NCBI RefSeq assembly: GCF_003851545.1
Contig: NZ_BHVX01000014.1
Coordinates: 62,001-126,000 of the forward strand
DNA length: 64,000 bases
Direction of reading: 5' to 3'
Source of the DNA: Ralstonia sp. SET104
GTDB taxonomy: Bacteria; Pseudomonadota; Gammaproteobacteria; Burkholderiales; Burkholderiaceae
Within the stretch, counting starts at the first letter, position 1. Each line of letters opens with the position of its first letter. The position numbers and the translations under genes were made by a program. Below are positions 1-9,115 of this stretch, one piece after another. The notes under the pieces are model-generated. The model was not told the DNA's origin and ran no database searches. It worked only from the letters and a program-made list of their open reading frames with translations.

Positions 1-2040
1 CGCCACCTCACCATCCACCACACCGTTGATGATGTGACGCCGTTCCTGGAGGCGTTGCGCGCCATCGGCATGGATGGCGAGGTGCTCGAACAGCGCGATC
101 GGCTGGCCGCCGCAACTGCGGAGCCCGCCCGTATTTCACGCCGTACGTGGTTGCTGGGCGTTGGCGGGTTGACCGCATTCAGCGCCGAGACCGTCGCCTG
201 GTCACTCGGCGATCATGCCTGGCCGGTGCTGGCCCTGGCGCTCGCATCCATTGCGTTGGCCGGCGGCCCGACGCTGCGCAAGGGCTGGATTGCCGTGCGT
301 GCAGTCACATTCAACATCAACTTCCTGATGGCGGTGGCCGTGATCGGCGCGCTGCTGATCGGCAAATGGGCCGAAGCGGCCGTGGTGATCTTCCTGTTTG
401 CCGTGGCGGAAGCCATCGAGGCGCGCGCGCTGGTGCGTGCCCGCGATGCCGTGCGCGCGCTCACCGCAATTGCTCCCGACACCGCCGAGCTGGCTGACGG
501 CGCGGGCGGTTGGCGCGATGTGGCCGTCGACACCGTTGCAGTCGGCGCGCGCCTGCGTGTGCGCACCGGCAGCCGCGTGCCCGTCGACGCCCGTATCGTG
601 AGCGGCCGCGCCGCGCTGGATGAATCGCCCGTCACCGGCGAAAGCCTGCCGGTGGAAAAAGCCATTGGGGACACCATCCTCGCCGGCACCATCGTCACCG
701 ACGGCGTGGTCGAGGCGCAAGCCGTGGCGTTGGCTGCGGACAGCACGCTCGCGCGCATCGCGGGGGCCATCCAGGAAGCGCAATCGCAGCGCGCACCCAC
801 ACAGCGCTTCGTCGACAAGTTTTCGTCCATTTACACGCCCGCAATGATGTTGCTGGCGCTGGCGGTGGCCGTCATCGGCCCGTTGGTCACGGCCGACGGC
901 TGGCTCGCATGGACGTATCGTGCGCTGGTGCTGCTGGTGATTGCCTGCCCGTGCGCGCTGGTGATCTCCACCCCGGTGACGGTGGTGAGTGGCCTGGCCG
1001 CCGCCGCGCGTCGCGGCATTGTGGTCAAGGGCGGCGTTTATCTGGAAAGCGGCCGGCGCCTGCGCGCACTGGCGCTGGACAAGACTGGCACGCTGACCGC
1101 CGGTCGCCCGGTACTTGATACGGTGATGTTGCCCGAAGGCGCGCGCCGCGCCGTGGCGGAATTGAAGGCGACGGCCGACGCCGCTCACCTGAATGCCCTG
1201 GCCGTGGCGGCTGCGCTTGATGCCAACACCACGCACCCGATTGCCGTGGCCATTGTGCAGGCGGCTGCCGCGCATGGCGTGGTGGATGCAGGCTCGGTTG
1301 AAGATCTGTCCGTGCTGCCCGGTCGCGGCGTGGCCGGCACGCTCAGCGGCGTGCGCTGGCACCTGGGCAACGCGGCGCTCGTTGCTGATCGCGGCTTCGA
1401 CACGTCGGTCTGGCGTGCCGCAACTGAATCATTGCAAGCGGAGGGCATGTCTGCCGTCACGCTATGCGATGCGAACGGCGCTGTGGCGCTCTTCGGCGTG
1501 CGCGACCGCGAGCGCCCGGAAAGCGCCGAGGCCATCGCCGCATTGCGCGCGCTGGATGTCACGCCCGTCATGCTCACCGGCGACGACCGCCGGGCTGCAC
1601 AGGCCATCGCCAAGACGGTCGGCATTGACAACGTACACGCCGAGCAGCTTCCCGCCGACAAGCAACGCGTCGTAGGCGAGCTCGCCACGCAGCATGGCTT
1701 TGTCGGCATGGTCGGCGATGGCATCAACGACGCTCCGGCACTGGCGCGCGCCGATATCGGTTTTGCCATGGGGGCGGCAGGCACCGCCACCGCACTGGAA
1801 GCCGCAGACGTGGCCATCATGGACGATGATCCGCGCAAGCTCGCCAGCTTTATCCGCATCAGCCGTTGCACGGTGGCCGTGCTGCGTCAGAACATCGTGC
1901 TGGCGCTGGGCATCAAGGCAGTGTTCCTCGCACTGGCCGTGATGGGCGATGCAACGCTGTGGATGGCGATCTTCGCCGATGTGGGCGCGAGCCTGCTGGT
2001 GGTGTTCAACGGCTTGCGCGTGATGCGCGCGCGCGTCTGA
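1..2040 (+). CDS. cadA: Heavy-metal P1B-type ATPase (Cd/Zn/Pb exporter), 5' end outside window
   Basis: The frame is open to the first base of the window, so the N-terminus (most of the metal-binding HMA domain) is missing; a GTG at 34 is unlikely to be the true start. Counting from the first codon in the window, the actuator motif TGES lies near residue 212, the metal-site CPC motif of the transmembrane pathway at 316-318, the phosphorylated Asp of DKTGTLT at 360, an HP motif in the N-domain (NTTHPIA) and GDGINDAP near 572. The final membrane segments carry an Asp in a D-V-G-A-S context, as in ZntA/CadA proteins. P1B-2 ATPases of this type pump Cd2+, Zn2+ or Pb2+ out of the cytoplasm. The convergent downstream cadR supports this assignment; the exact metal range is inferred. 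Confidence 0.93.
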   Translation, partial: RHLTIHHTVDDVTPFLEALRAIGMDGEVLEQRDRLAAATAEPARISRRTWLLGVGGLTAFSAETVAWSLGDHAWPVLALALASIALAGGPTLRKGWIAVRAVTFNINFLMAVAVIGALLIGKWAEAAVVIFLFAVAEAIEARALVRARDAVRALTAIAPDTAELADGAGGWRDVAVDTVAVGARLRVRTGSRVPVDARIVSGRAALDESPVTGESLPVEKAIGDTILAGTIVTDGVVEAQAVALAADSTLARIAGAIQEAQSQRAPTQRFVDKFSSIYTPAMMLLALAVAVIGPLVTADGWLAWTYRALVLLVIACPCALVISTPVTVVSGLAAAARRGIVVKGGVYLESGRRLRALALDKTGTLTAGRPVLDTVMLPEGARRAVAELKATADAAHLNALAVAAALDANTTHPIAVAIVQAAAAHGVVDAGSVEDLSVLPGRGVAGTLSGVRWHLGNAALVADRGFDTSVWRAATESLQAEGMSAVTLCDANGAVALFGVRDRERPESAEAIAALRALDVTPVMLTGDDRRAAQAIAKTVGIDNVHAEQLPADKQRVVGELATQHGFVGMVGDGINDAPALARADIGFAMGAAGTATALEAADVAIMDDDPRKLASFIRISRCTVAVLRQNIVLALGIKAVFLALAVMGDATLWMAIFADVGASLLVVFNGLRVMRARV

Positions 2041-2139
2041 TTGTTGGTCTGATTGCCGGCGCGCGTGCGGGGCAACGCGATCAACGCAAGCCGGCAATGC
2101 GTGCGTCCCTTGTGACGTGCCGCGCAGATGAAAAGTGGA

Positions 2140-2616
2140 CTAGCGATGCACGCCGCGAACATGCCGATGCGCATGTTCGCCTTCGCCATGGTCATGGCTG
2201 TGGCCGTGATGGCCGGTGGCAACGGGCTCTTCATGCAGCGATTGCAGCACGCCGCATTCAGCCACCGAAGCGGCGGTCGTGCAGCGTTGCCCGATCGCTT
2301 CGATCTGGCCTTTGAGGTCGGTCAGCTCCGCAATGCGCGCTTCAACGTGGCGCAGGTGTTCGTCCAGCAAGTTGTTGATCTCTTCGCACGAAGCCTGCGG
2401 GTTGGCCTGCAGTTCTAGCAACCGGCGGATTTCCGTGTGTGCCATGTCGAGCGACCGGCACTTCGCAATGAAGGCCAGTTGCTCGACATGCTCCGGCGTA
2501 TAGACGCGGTAGTTGTTGGCGGCGCGCGCAGGCGGGGGCAGCAGACCCTGCGCTTCATAGAAGCGGATGGTCTCGATGCTGATGCCCGTGCGCTGGGCGA
2601 GTTCGCCAATTTTCAT
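2140..2616 (-). CDS. cadR: MerR-family Cd(II)/Pb(II)-responsive regulator
   Basis: A 158-residue protein with the MerR N-terminal winged helix (starting MKIGELAQRTGIS), a coiled-coil dimerisation helix at about 80-110, and cysteines at 77, 112 and 121, close to the metal-binding Cys of CadR/PbrR proteins. The last 25 residues are His-rich (repeated HGH/HDH), typical of CadR and proposed to bind extra metal. It would twist the spacer of a metal-exporter promoter to activate transcription when Cd2+ or Pb2+ binds. It converges on the cadA-type ATPase and lies 18 bases after the Cys-rich gene at 2635-3021, so those two are probably co-transcribed. Confidence 0.92.
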   Translation of the reverse strand: MKIGELAQRTGISIETIRFYEAQGLLPPPARAANNYRVYTPEHVEQLAFIAKCRSLDMAHTEIRRLLELQANPQASCEEINNLLDEHLRHVEARIAELTDLKGQIEAIGQRCTTAASVAECGVLQSLHEEPVATGHHGHSHDHGEGEHAHRHVRGVHR

Positions 2617-2634
2617 ACGCGTTGAAAAGAGAAA

Positions 2635-3021
2635 TCAGAAGACAGTGGGCTCAGCGGTGACAGCCTCGACGCCCGCGACTTTCAGGCAGGCGTCCACGCA
2701 GGCGCGGCAGGCGGTTGCGCAGGCACTGCAATGGCCTTGGCCGTGATGTTCGCATTCTTCCGCACACTGGTTGCAGATTTCGGCACAGTCTTCCAGCAAC
2801 AGCTCCACGAATTCGCTGTTGCGTTCCAGGAATTTGCGCGTCAGGCCGCAATATTCCGCGCAATCCGTACACACGCTGATGCAGCGCGCCATGGCTTCTG
2901 CGTGGCCGTTCTTGCCGGATTCCGTCGCGCAATGCGTGCAAGCTGCCTCGCACGCCTGCAGTGCCTGGATCACACTGGCAAAACGCTTGGCGTTCTCTTT
3001 CGCGGTCGGACGAGTGGTCAT
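2635..3021 (-). CDS. Cys-rich four-helix-bundle copper-binding protein (Csp/DUF326 family)
   Basis: A 128-residue protein with 16 cysteines in CxxxC/CxxC spacings (24, 28, 31, 47, 51, 54, 58, 79, 83, 86, 90, 98, 101, 105, 108, 112). This is the pattern of Csp-type four-helix bundles that store many Cu(I) ions in the bundle core. The start was set at the Met preceded by AGGAGA; a longer upstream frame exists but lacks a ribosome site. There is no signal peptide, so it should be cytosolic (Csp3-like). Placement directly upstream of cadR suggests a metal-stress operon. Binding of Cu(I) rather than Cd/Zn is inferred from the family. Confidence 0.85.
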   Translation of the reverse strand: MTTRPTAKENAKRFASVIQALQACEAACTHCATESGKNGHAEAMARCISVCTDCAEYCGLTRKFLERNSEFVELLLEDCAEICNQCAEECEHHGQGHCSACATACRACVDACLKVAGVEAVTAEPTVF

Positions 3022-3149
3022 GTCGGTTCTCCTGTGGCAGTGGATGTGCACGCGGGCGCGCTTTGGAAGGGATGGGCCCGCGCATCGCATGGGCCGCATC
3101 TCCTCCAATTTAGCAACTAGCGCTCCACTGTGTGAGGCTGACTTGCGCG

Positions 3150-4862
3150 TTACACCGCGTGCGCCTCGCTCTTGCCGCTACGCAGCATGCCGTTGCCCGC
3201 ACGTGCGATCAGGCGGTTCACGCCGCCCACCACCGCGCGGATCGACGCCGTCGTCAGGTTGGCGTCCACGCCCACGCCGAACACACTGCCCGCCACGCCT
3301 GGCGCGGCCACCTCTGCAAACGCGATGGCATCGGCGTTGGCGCCCTGGCCCAACGCGCGCTCCTCGTAATGATGGATCGACACGGGCGCCGTCAGCACGT
3401 GCGACAGCGCATGCACCAGTGCATCCAGCGGCCCGTTGCCGGCGCCCTCGCAAATGTGCTCGTGGTCGGCAATGTTGACCACCAGACGGATGTGTTGGCT
3501 GCCGTCGTCACGCTCGGTCAGGCGGTGCGACACATAGCCGATGGGGCCATCGCCGCGCAGATACGTTTGCTGGAACAGTGCCCAGATGTCAGCGCCGGTG
3601 GCTTCTCGGCCGCTTTCATCGGTCAGTTGCTGCACGGTGCTGCTGAACTCCACTTGCAGGCGGCGCGGCATCGCAACGCCGTAGCCCGACTCCAGCAGAT
3701 ACGCGATACCGCCCTTGCCCGACTGGCTGTTCACACGAATGATCGAGTCGTACGTGCGGCCCACGTCGGCAGGGTCAATTGGCAGGTAGGGCATTTCCCA
3801 CAGCGCATCCGGCTTCTGTACCGCAAAGCCCTTCTTGATTGCATCCTGGTGCGAGCCCGAGAACGCCGTGAATACCAGATCGCCCACATACGGATGGCGC
3901 GGGTGCACCGGCAGTTGCGTACAGTCTTCGCACGTACGCGCCACGTCATTGATGTGCGAGAAATCGAGTTCCGGATCAACGCCCTGCGAGTACAGGTTCA
4001 GCGCCAGCGTGACAAGATCCACGTTGCCGGTGCGCTCGCCGTTGCCGAACAGGCAGCCTTCCACACGGTCGGCGCCAGCCATCACGGCAAGCTCGGCTGC
4101 TGCCACGGCAGTACCACGGTCATTGTGCGGGTGCACGGAGAGGATGATTGAATCGCGGCGTGCCAGGTTGCGGTGCATCCACTCGATCTGGTCGGCGTAG
4201 ATGTTGGGCGTGGCCATCTCCACAGTGGCCGGCAGGTTGAAGATGATCTTGTGCTCGGGCGTCGGCTCCCAGACCTCCGTCACCGCGTTACAAACTTCGA
4301 GCGCGAAATCCAGCTCGGTGCCGCTGAAGACTTCGGGGCTGTATTGATACGTCCACTGTGTCTCGGGCATCGTCTGCGCAATCTCGCGGATCAGCTTGGC
4401 GCTTTGCACGGCAATGCGCTTGACGCCTTCGCGGTCGGTGTTGAACACCGTGCGGCGGAATACCGGCGCAGTTGCGTTGTAGACGTGGATGATGGCCTTC
4501 TTGGCACCACGCAGCGATTCCATCGTGCGGCGAATCAGGTCTTCGCGCGCCTGCGTGAGCACTTCGATGGTCACGCCGTCGGGGATGTGGCCACCCTCGA
4601 TCAACTCGCGAACAAAATCAAAATCGGTTTGGGAGGCGGCAGGGAAAGCGGCTTCGATTTCCTTGAAGCCGATCTGCACGAGCATCTTGAACATGCGCAT
4701 CTTGCGTTCGGCGTTCATGGGCTCGAACAGGGCCTGGTTGCCATCGCGCAGGTCCGTGCTCATCCAGATCGGGGCGCGGGTGATGGTCTTGCAGGGCCAG
4801 GTGCGCTCGGCCAGGGCGATGGCGGGGAAGGGGCGGTACTTGGTGGCGGGGTTTTTCAACAT
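3150..4862 (-). CDS. leuA: 2-isopropylmalate synthase
   Basis: A 570-residue enzyme that condenses acetyl-CoA with 2-oxoisovalerate in the first committed step of leucine synthesis. The N-terminus begins [13 protein letters not shown], typical of the shorter LeuA class, followed by the metal-binding DLRDGNQAL motif (37-45) and, further on, the HPHNDRGTA motif of the TIM barrel. The C-terminal part (from about residue 430) is the LeuA dimer/allosteric domain through which leucine inhibits. The start at 4862 matches family length; the frame stays open about 72 codons upstream, but that part has no family similarity. A Leu-rich small frame overlaps its start (see 4856-5041). Confidence 0.95.
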   Translation of the reverse strand: MLKNPATKYRPFPAIALAERTWPCKTITRAPIWMSTDLRDGNQALFEPMNAERKMRMFKMLVQIGFKEIEAAFPAASQTDFDFVRELIEGGHIPDGVTIEVLTQAREDLIRRTMESLRGAKKAIIHVYNATAPVFRRTVFNTDREGVKRIAVQSAKLIREIAQTMPETQWTYQYSPEVFSGTELDFALEVCNAVTEVWEPTPEHKIIFNLPATVEMATPNIYADQIEWMHRNLARRDSIILSVHPHNDRGTAVAAAELAVMAGADRVEGCLFGNGERTGNVDLVTLALNLYSQGVDPELDFSHINDVARTCEDCTQLPVHPRHPYVGDLVFTAFSGSHQDAIKKGFAVQKPDALWEMPYLPIDPADVGRTYDSIIRVNSQSGKGGIAYLLESGYGVAMPRRLQVEFSSTVQQLTDESGREATGADIWALFQQTYLRGDGPIGYVSHRLTERDDGSQHIRLVVNIADHEHICEGAGNGPLDALVHALSHVLTAPVSIHHYEERALGQGANADAIAFAEVAAPGVAGSVFGVGVDANLTTASIRAVVGGVNRLIARAGNGMLRSGKSEAHAV

Positions 4863-5041
4863 GGTGTGTGCGTCCTGTGAGATCGAGATCGGTGTGTTAC
4901 GTCGGGGACAGCCGCATGCGCGGCGTCCGGCGTGGCCGGAATCTGGGTGAGGGTGTGGCGGCCAGACAGCCACGGGCGCGTGGTCTGGACGCCGATCGGT
5001 AGGATCAGTAGTCGTAGCGAAAGCGGGATCGAGGTGGGCAT
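4856..5041 (-). CDS. Possible leuA leader peptide (61 codons, Leu-rich start)
   Basis: A short frame upstream of leuA begins [15 protein letters not shown]. Five of residues 7-14 are Leu and three use CTA, a codon that is rare in this GC-rich DNA where CTG dominates. Its stop lies a few bases inside leuA, so translation could be coupled to leuA. Downstream of the Leu run the transcript can fold into a strong hairpin (GGAC-GCCGC-GCAT-GCGGC-T-GTCC, about 4889-4912) and a smaller one just before it. Classic leu leader peptides also use clustered rare Leu codons. No U-tract follows the hairpin, so a simple attenuation terminator is not visible. The coding status is inferred, not shown. Confidence 0.4.
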   Translation of the reverse strand: MPTSIPLSLRLLILPIGVQTTRPWLSGRHTLTQIPATPDAAHAAVPDVTHRSRSHRTHTPC

Positions 5042-5402
5042 GCGCGGCTCCAACGATTCGGCGCACGGACTGCGCCACACAAGGTCCATCACCGGTTACG
5101 GCACGGACCGGTCAAACACCGGAACGAGGGGGAAAGAGAGGTCTACGCGTTTACACGCGTAGTAGAGAAGCGGATAGCAGACCGCGCACGCACGAGAGGG
5201 TGCGGGCAGGAGCGGTTTGGAGGGTGGTCTGCTGAGAGTGCGTCGAACAATGTTGCCGCCGGAACGTTGGCTTGTCAAGGCAGTGTCTTGTCAGCGCACG
5301 GTACGGATCGGCCGCATTCTCGCGCCGCGTTCTGCTTGCTGAAATGAGCGACCGGCCCGGCGACAGGCTTGCGGCAGCCGTGCTCCTTTGCAATCCGGAT
5401 TG
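4863..5402. other. Long leuA upstream region
   Basis: This 540-base stretch between leuA and the barrel gene holds the Leu-rich candidate leader, a perfect 8-bp stem with a GTAA loop at 5143-5162, and a TTGACA-like box on the minus strand at 5278-5273 without a convincing -10 partner. The other open frames here lack family resemblance and ribosome sites. A 5' untranslated region several hundred bases long would be unusual for an unregulated gene. Confidence 0.5.
5143..5162 (-). promoter_or_regulatory. Perfect hairpin with GTAA tetraloop in leuA upstream region
   Basis: On the minus strand the sequence reads CTACGCGT-GTAA-ACGCGTAG, a perfect 8-bp stem closed by a GNRA-class loop. It lies about 100 bases before the candidate leader frame. 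It could be an RNA element of the leuA leader or a DNA operator; nothing in the sequence decides between these. Confidence 0.4.
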
Positions 5403-6782
5403 TCAAGAATAGTAGCTGAGCACAAATTGCCACGTTTGCCGTGTCGGATTCGCGCCGTATCGTGTATTTGACGCTCCGGTGATGCGCTGCCATTGCAAGG
5501 CCAGGTCGACCGGTCCCGCGTGGTAGCGGGCTTCCATCCAGTTCAGCGCGCTGTGGTCTATCAGGTCGGACGATCGCATCGCGGTGAGATCCAGGTGGGT
5601 CACAAATGCATCCTGCCAGCGGATGTACACGAGCGCCGCACGCCGCGTCGCCAGATTGCCGCTGTAGGCGTTCTGGCTGAGGTAGGCCCGATAGGCCGGG
5701 CCGGATCGTAGCGCTTTCCATTCGGCCGTATCGGGGGCGGCGCCGTCGTATTGGCCTTCCAGTGTCACGCTCAGTTTGTTGTTGCCGGTCCAGGTCAGGC
5801 CGGTGGCGAAGCGGTTACGCCAGGCGACCGTCCCGGCCGGACTGCCGGGCGCCTGCCATTGCTGCCATGCGTTTTGCTGCCGCCCGCCCGCCCATTCAAG
5901 GTAGGCGATGGTGGAGTCGCTCACCACGCGCGAAACGTTGAACCCCAACTGCGGCGAACGGCCTTGCTCCTGTAACAGCAGCCATTGCGGGTTGAGGTTT
6001 TCTGCAAACCGATAGCTGCCGGCCAAGAGGAACCGCTGCCTGGGGTTGCTTGCTCCCCAGTCCAGACTGCCGCCGCTCTGGCTGGGCCGGTCTGCTAGCT
6101 TGGGCGACCAAATTGCCGTCACGGAGGCGCGGCTCCAGATCTTTTGCGCGCGCACCATGGCGTTGCCAAGCCGGTTCTGACGCAGACTGTCCGGATCGGG
6201 AGAGACAACGGAGCGCACGGTGCCCGCACCGAGGAAATCGGTGGGGTTGTAGCCGAGTGCCACGCCATAGCGGGTGTTGATGCGGCCTGCATCGAGCATC
6301 GTGCGCTGGTCAAACTCATGGCTGACATACGCTTCTTTGAGCAGGTTGACGGCCCGCCCGCTTTGCAGCGCGTGCGACAGGTTCCAATCCACACGGTTGG
6401 CCACGACGGCCCGCCACTCGGGGCTCAGGCGGCCGTCCCAGCGGGCGTCGAGTGACAGCCGTTGCGTACTTCTGCCCTGCGAGCCCGTTGTGGCGACGTC
6501 CACCTGCAGTTTCAGATCGCGTGAGCGCCGTTCTTTGAACTGGGTGTCATCTGCAAGTTGCAGCGCACGCTGCAGCGCTTCGTCGTCATCGGGCCGTGCG
6601 CTTGCGGATGCGTTCGGATCGGTTTCTCGGCCGTGTTGAGGCCCCACCTGTTTCCGCCGCGGCTCTTCCTGCGCGGCTTCATCCGCGGGTTGCGGGGTGC
6701 CGCCGTCCTGGGCCCGAGCAGCAACGGCACTGCCAAGCGGCAGCAAGAGCAAGATGAAGCGGAGATTGGCGAGGAACGGCAT
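5403..6782 (-). CDS. Outer-membrane beta-barrel protein of an ABC export operon
   Basis: A 459-residue protein starting MPFLANLRF with a clear signal peptide (hydrophobic core then AVAARA before QDGG). A low-complexity charged segment follows (about 25-75), then alternating amphipathic strands ending in Y-Y-S, a typical terminal aromatic strand of outer-membrane barrels. The start was chosen at the Met preceding the signal peptide; the longer open frame upstream is not signal-like. It is the last gene of the four-gene minus-strand operon from 9840 and follows the LolA-like gene by 65 bases. I do not recognise a named family; it resembles uncharacterised DUF1302-like porins. A role as the exit port of the operon's ABC system is inferred. 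Confidence 0.72.
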   Translation of the reverse strand: MPFLANLRFILLLLPLGSAVAARAQDGGTPQPADEAAQEEPRRKQVGPQHGRETDPNASASARPDDDEALQRALQLADDTQFKERRSRDLKLQVDVATTGSQGRSTQRLSLDARWDGRLSPEWRAVVANRVDWNLSHALQSGRAVNLLKEAYVSHEFDQRTMLDAGRINTRYGVALGYNPTDFLGAGTVRSVVSPDPDSLRQNRLGNAMVRAQKIWSRASVTAIWSPKLADRPSQSGGSLDWGASNPRQRFLLAGSYRFAENLNPQWLLLQEQGRSPQLGFNVSRVVSDSTIAYLEWAGGRQQNAWQQWQAPGSPAGTVAWRNRFATGLTWTGNNKLSVTLEGQYDGAAPDTAEWKALRSGPAYRAYLSQNAYSGNLATRRAALVYIRWQDAFVTHLDLTAMRSSDLIDHSALNWMEARYHAGPVDLALQWQRITGASNTRYGANPTRQTWQFVLSYYS

Positions 6783-6847
6783 GCGCGGGTTCTGCGTTGG
6801 GTGGATCAAGCACCATGCCCACTTGCGGGCTGGCGCGGTTCGCCACG

Positions 6848-7672
6848 TTATTCGGCGCGGAAACGGGGCAGATAGTCGCGCTGCAGCCAGGCTTCGGGCA
6901 CGTTGCGCCAGGCAAAGTCGCTCCATCGCATTACCGTGACCCATTGCGCGTTCAGCCCGTCGATGATGACCGTCTCGGTGGGGCGATCCCGCCCGAGGGC
7001 TTGCTGGTAGCGACGGTAGTAGGCCGTCTTGAGGAGTTCGCCGCTGGACGCGTAGAACAGCGCCTTGCGGGTGCGGTAGCCCTGGCGGTCAACCCACAGA
7101 TCAATCGCGCTGTAGCTCACGTCGGGCCGGCGGGCGGTGAGGCGGAGCTTGTAGGTCTCGCGCGACTGCCGTTCGCCATCGACGATGGTGTCTTCTGCCA
7201 CCAGTGTTGCGTCGTAGTCGAGTGCCCAGTTCACTGTCATGACATCGCCGTTCGACGCCTGTCCGAGCAAGCGCTGCTGCGGAGAGATCGGGATGCTGGC
7301 CTTGCCGTTGGGGTCATACACCCACAGGTCCTTGCCGCTTTTCAGCGTCAGCTTGCCGGCGTCGCGTTCCGGGCTTACGTAGCGCAGCAGACTGCGGAAT
7401 TGTCCGCGGGTCGGGTCTGCGCGCGAATACAGGATCAGCGTGCTCGATTCATCGGCCTTGCCTTGCTTGTAGCCGACCAGATCCACCTTCAGGCTGAACG
7501 ATTTGCCCGGGTTGCGCACTTCGTCGCTCAACGCCAGGATCTCTTGCGCGTTGGGTACGGCCCATGCGGCCTGCATGCCGCCGCACAGGAACAATACGCA
7601 CGTCAAGCTCAGGCTCGTCAGTGCGCGGCGCGACAGGCTTGCAAAGCGGCTGCGCGAACTTGCGTTGCTCAT
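6848..7672 (-). CDS. LolA-like outer membrane lipoprotein-sorting family protein
   Basis: A 274-residue protein with a signal peptide (ending AAWA before VPNAQEIL) and the features of the 'outer membrane lipoprotein-sorting protein' family, which has a LolA-like open barrel. Visible family features include the SFSLKVDLVGYKQGK opening strands, a K-SGKDLWVYDP turn, and a conserved aspartate-rich DYDATLVAEDTI region. Such proteins shuttle hydrophobic cargo through the periplasm. It sits between the permease (34 bases upstream) and the beta-barrel gene, implying a trans-periplasmic carrier for the ABC system. This is not canonical LolA, which lacks this operon setting. The cargo is unknown. Confidence 0.82.
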   Translation of the reverse strand: MSNASSRSRFASLSRRALTSLSLTCVLFLCGGMQAAWAVPNAQEILALSDEVRNPGKSFSLKVDLVGYKQGKADESSTLILYSRADPTRGQFRSLLRYVSPERDAGKLTLKSGKDLWVYDPNGKASIPISPQQRLLGQASNGDVMTVNWALDYDATLVAEDTIVDGERQSRETYKLRLTARRPDVSYSAIDLWVDRQGYRTRKALFYASSGELLKTAYYRRYQQALGRDRPTETVIIDGLNAQWVTVMRWSDFAWRNVPEAWLQRDYLPRFRAE

Positions 7673-7705
7673 GGTTTCGATGTCTCCATTGACGAACGGG
7701 TGCGT

Positions 7706-9115
7706 TCAGGCGTGCCGCAGGGCGGTCACAATGTTGGCGCGAGCTGCACGCCGGGCCGGAAGCCATGCCGATAGCAGCGCAACTGCCACGAGCCCGAGCG
7801 TCGTCGTCAGTACAAGGCTGGGTTCGCCCCAGATGCGGATGACGATCTGGCTGGGTTCGGTCACACCGGGTGGCATCCAAGTCAGGCCGGCATGGTTGAT
7901 CAGCCAGGATGACGCAAGCGAGATCAACAAGCCGCACACGCAGCCCAGCGCTCCGAGCAGCGCACCTTCGCACAGGAAAAGCCGCTGAATGCCCGCACAC
8001 CTCAGACCGATGGCGCGCAGCGTGCCTATTTCCAGCGTGCGCTCCATGACCGCCATGTTCATGGTGTTGCTGACCGTGAACAGCGCCACGCACGCGATCA
8101 GCACGGTGACGAAGCCGAAGATGAGGCCAAACATGTCGACGATGCGCCCATATAGCGGCTGCAGCGTGGCGAAGTCGTGCACTGCCAGCGGCTGCGTGCT
8201 CAGCCCATTCTGAAAAAGGTGCTCAAGACGGGCTTGCGCTGCGGGAATCATGGCGGTGTCGTGCAATTGCAGAATCACCGCGGTTGCCATGGGCTCGCCA
8301 TTGCCATAGAGCAGGCGCTGGGCCTGTGCCAGATGCAGGCCGACGTAGATGTCGTCGAGTTCACGCGCCCCTTGCCTTTCAAGGCCGACGACTTGCAGGC
8401 GACCGACGTTGGGTGCGCCCGCCGCCGTCGCGGTCAACAATTCGATCCGGACGTCGTCGTGTCCCTTGCCGGCTGCGGCCGCGGTGTCCGCGGTGTCTTC
8501 AACGAGCGCCGCCAGATCGGATGGTAATGGCGCCGCGTCGGTGGACCGCGTTTGCGTCGGCGGCGGCCCGCTGTTTTTGCCGCCGATTTCACCGGCGATA
8601 GGCAAGCCGAGTGTGGTGGCAAGACTGCGTCCGAGAATCGCCGCATTGGGTGCCGTATCGGTCAGGCCGGACGACTGGAACGGTGCCCCCACGCCGTGGG
8701 CGTCCCAGTGCCGCAAGAGGTTCTGCCCTTGCGGCTCGGTTCCCTGGACGAATACGGGGCGCGACGCGCCGGTCGCGTAATGTCCGGCGACGCCGCCCAT
8801 GTTCAAAACAGGCGTGGCTGCCGTCAGCATTGGCCCAAGTATGGGATCGGTCTCGACGGCTTTCTGGATGCGGCGATAGTCGCGCAGGGCGTATTCCGTC
8901 GGATTGCCGCTGCCATATTGCAGGTAATCACGGTGCTGGATCTGCAAATGGCCGAGCCCGCGCACAAACGCGGTTTCCAGGCCGTACTGCACGGCACGAT
9001 TGAAGCCGCCAAACAGCAATATCCCGACCATGCCCACGATCATGGTCAATAACGTCGCCAGTGTGCGGCGGCGATTGCGCAGCAGGTTGCGCCACGCCAG
9101 CATGATCAACTGCAT
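7706..9115 (-). CDS. ABC transporter permease, FtsX/MacB/LolCE type
   Basis: About 469 residues. The N-terminal membrane segment after LAWRNLLRNRRRT is followed by a large periplasmic domain (about 40-330), then three C-terminal helices of the FtsX family with the typical V-M-E-R-T-L-E-I-G-T-L-R-A-I-G loop. This architecture matches type VII (MacB/LolCE) transporters, which extrude substrate from the periplasmic face rather than through the membrane. The start at 9115 has AAGGCGG seven bases upstream and overlaps the end of the ATPase gene, indicating translational coupling. Confidence 0.9.
   Translation of the reverse strand: MQLIMLAWRNLLRNRRRTLATLLTMIVGMVGILLFGGFNRAVQYGLETAFVRGLGHLQIQHRDYLQYGSGNPTEYALRDYRRIQKAVETDPILGPMLTAATPVLNMGGVAGHYATGASRPVFVQGTEPQGQNLLRHWDAHGVGAPFQSSGLTDTAPNAAILGRSLATTLGLPIAGEIGGKNSGPPPTQTRSTDAAPLPSDLAALVEDTADTAAAAGKGHDDVRIELLTATAAGAPNVGRLQVVGLERQGARELDDIYVGLHLAQAQRLLYGNGEPMATAVILQLHDTAMIPAAQARLEHLFQNGLSTQPLAVHDFATLQPLYGRIVDMFGLIFGFVTVLIACVALFTVSNTMNMAVMERTLEIGTLRAIGLRCAGIQRLFLCEGALLGALGCVCGLLISLASSWLINHAGLTWMPPGVTEPSQIVIRIWGEPSLVLTTTLGLVAVALLSAWLPARRAARANIVTALRHA

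Noticed and set aside
3132-4151. Long rightward open frame across leuA
   Set aside because: Antisense to leuA, His/Arg-rich composition and no ribosome site; leuA has clear family motifs on the other strand.
4863-5078. 72-codon N-terminal extension of leuA
   Set aside because: No family similarity and overlaps the possible leader region; the Met at 4862 gives the usual LeuA length and N-terminus.
5273-5278. TTGACA-like -35 box upstream of leuA
   Set aside because: No acceptable -10 hexamer at 16-18 bases, so not reported as a promoter.
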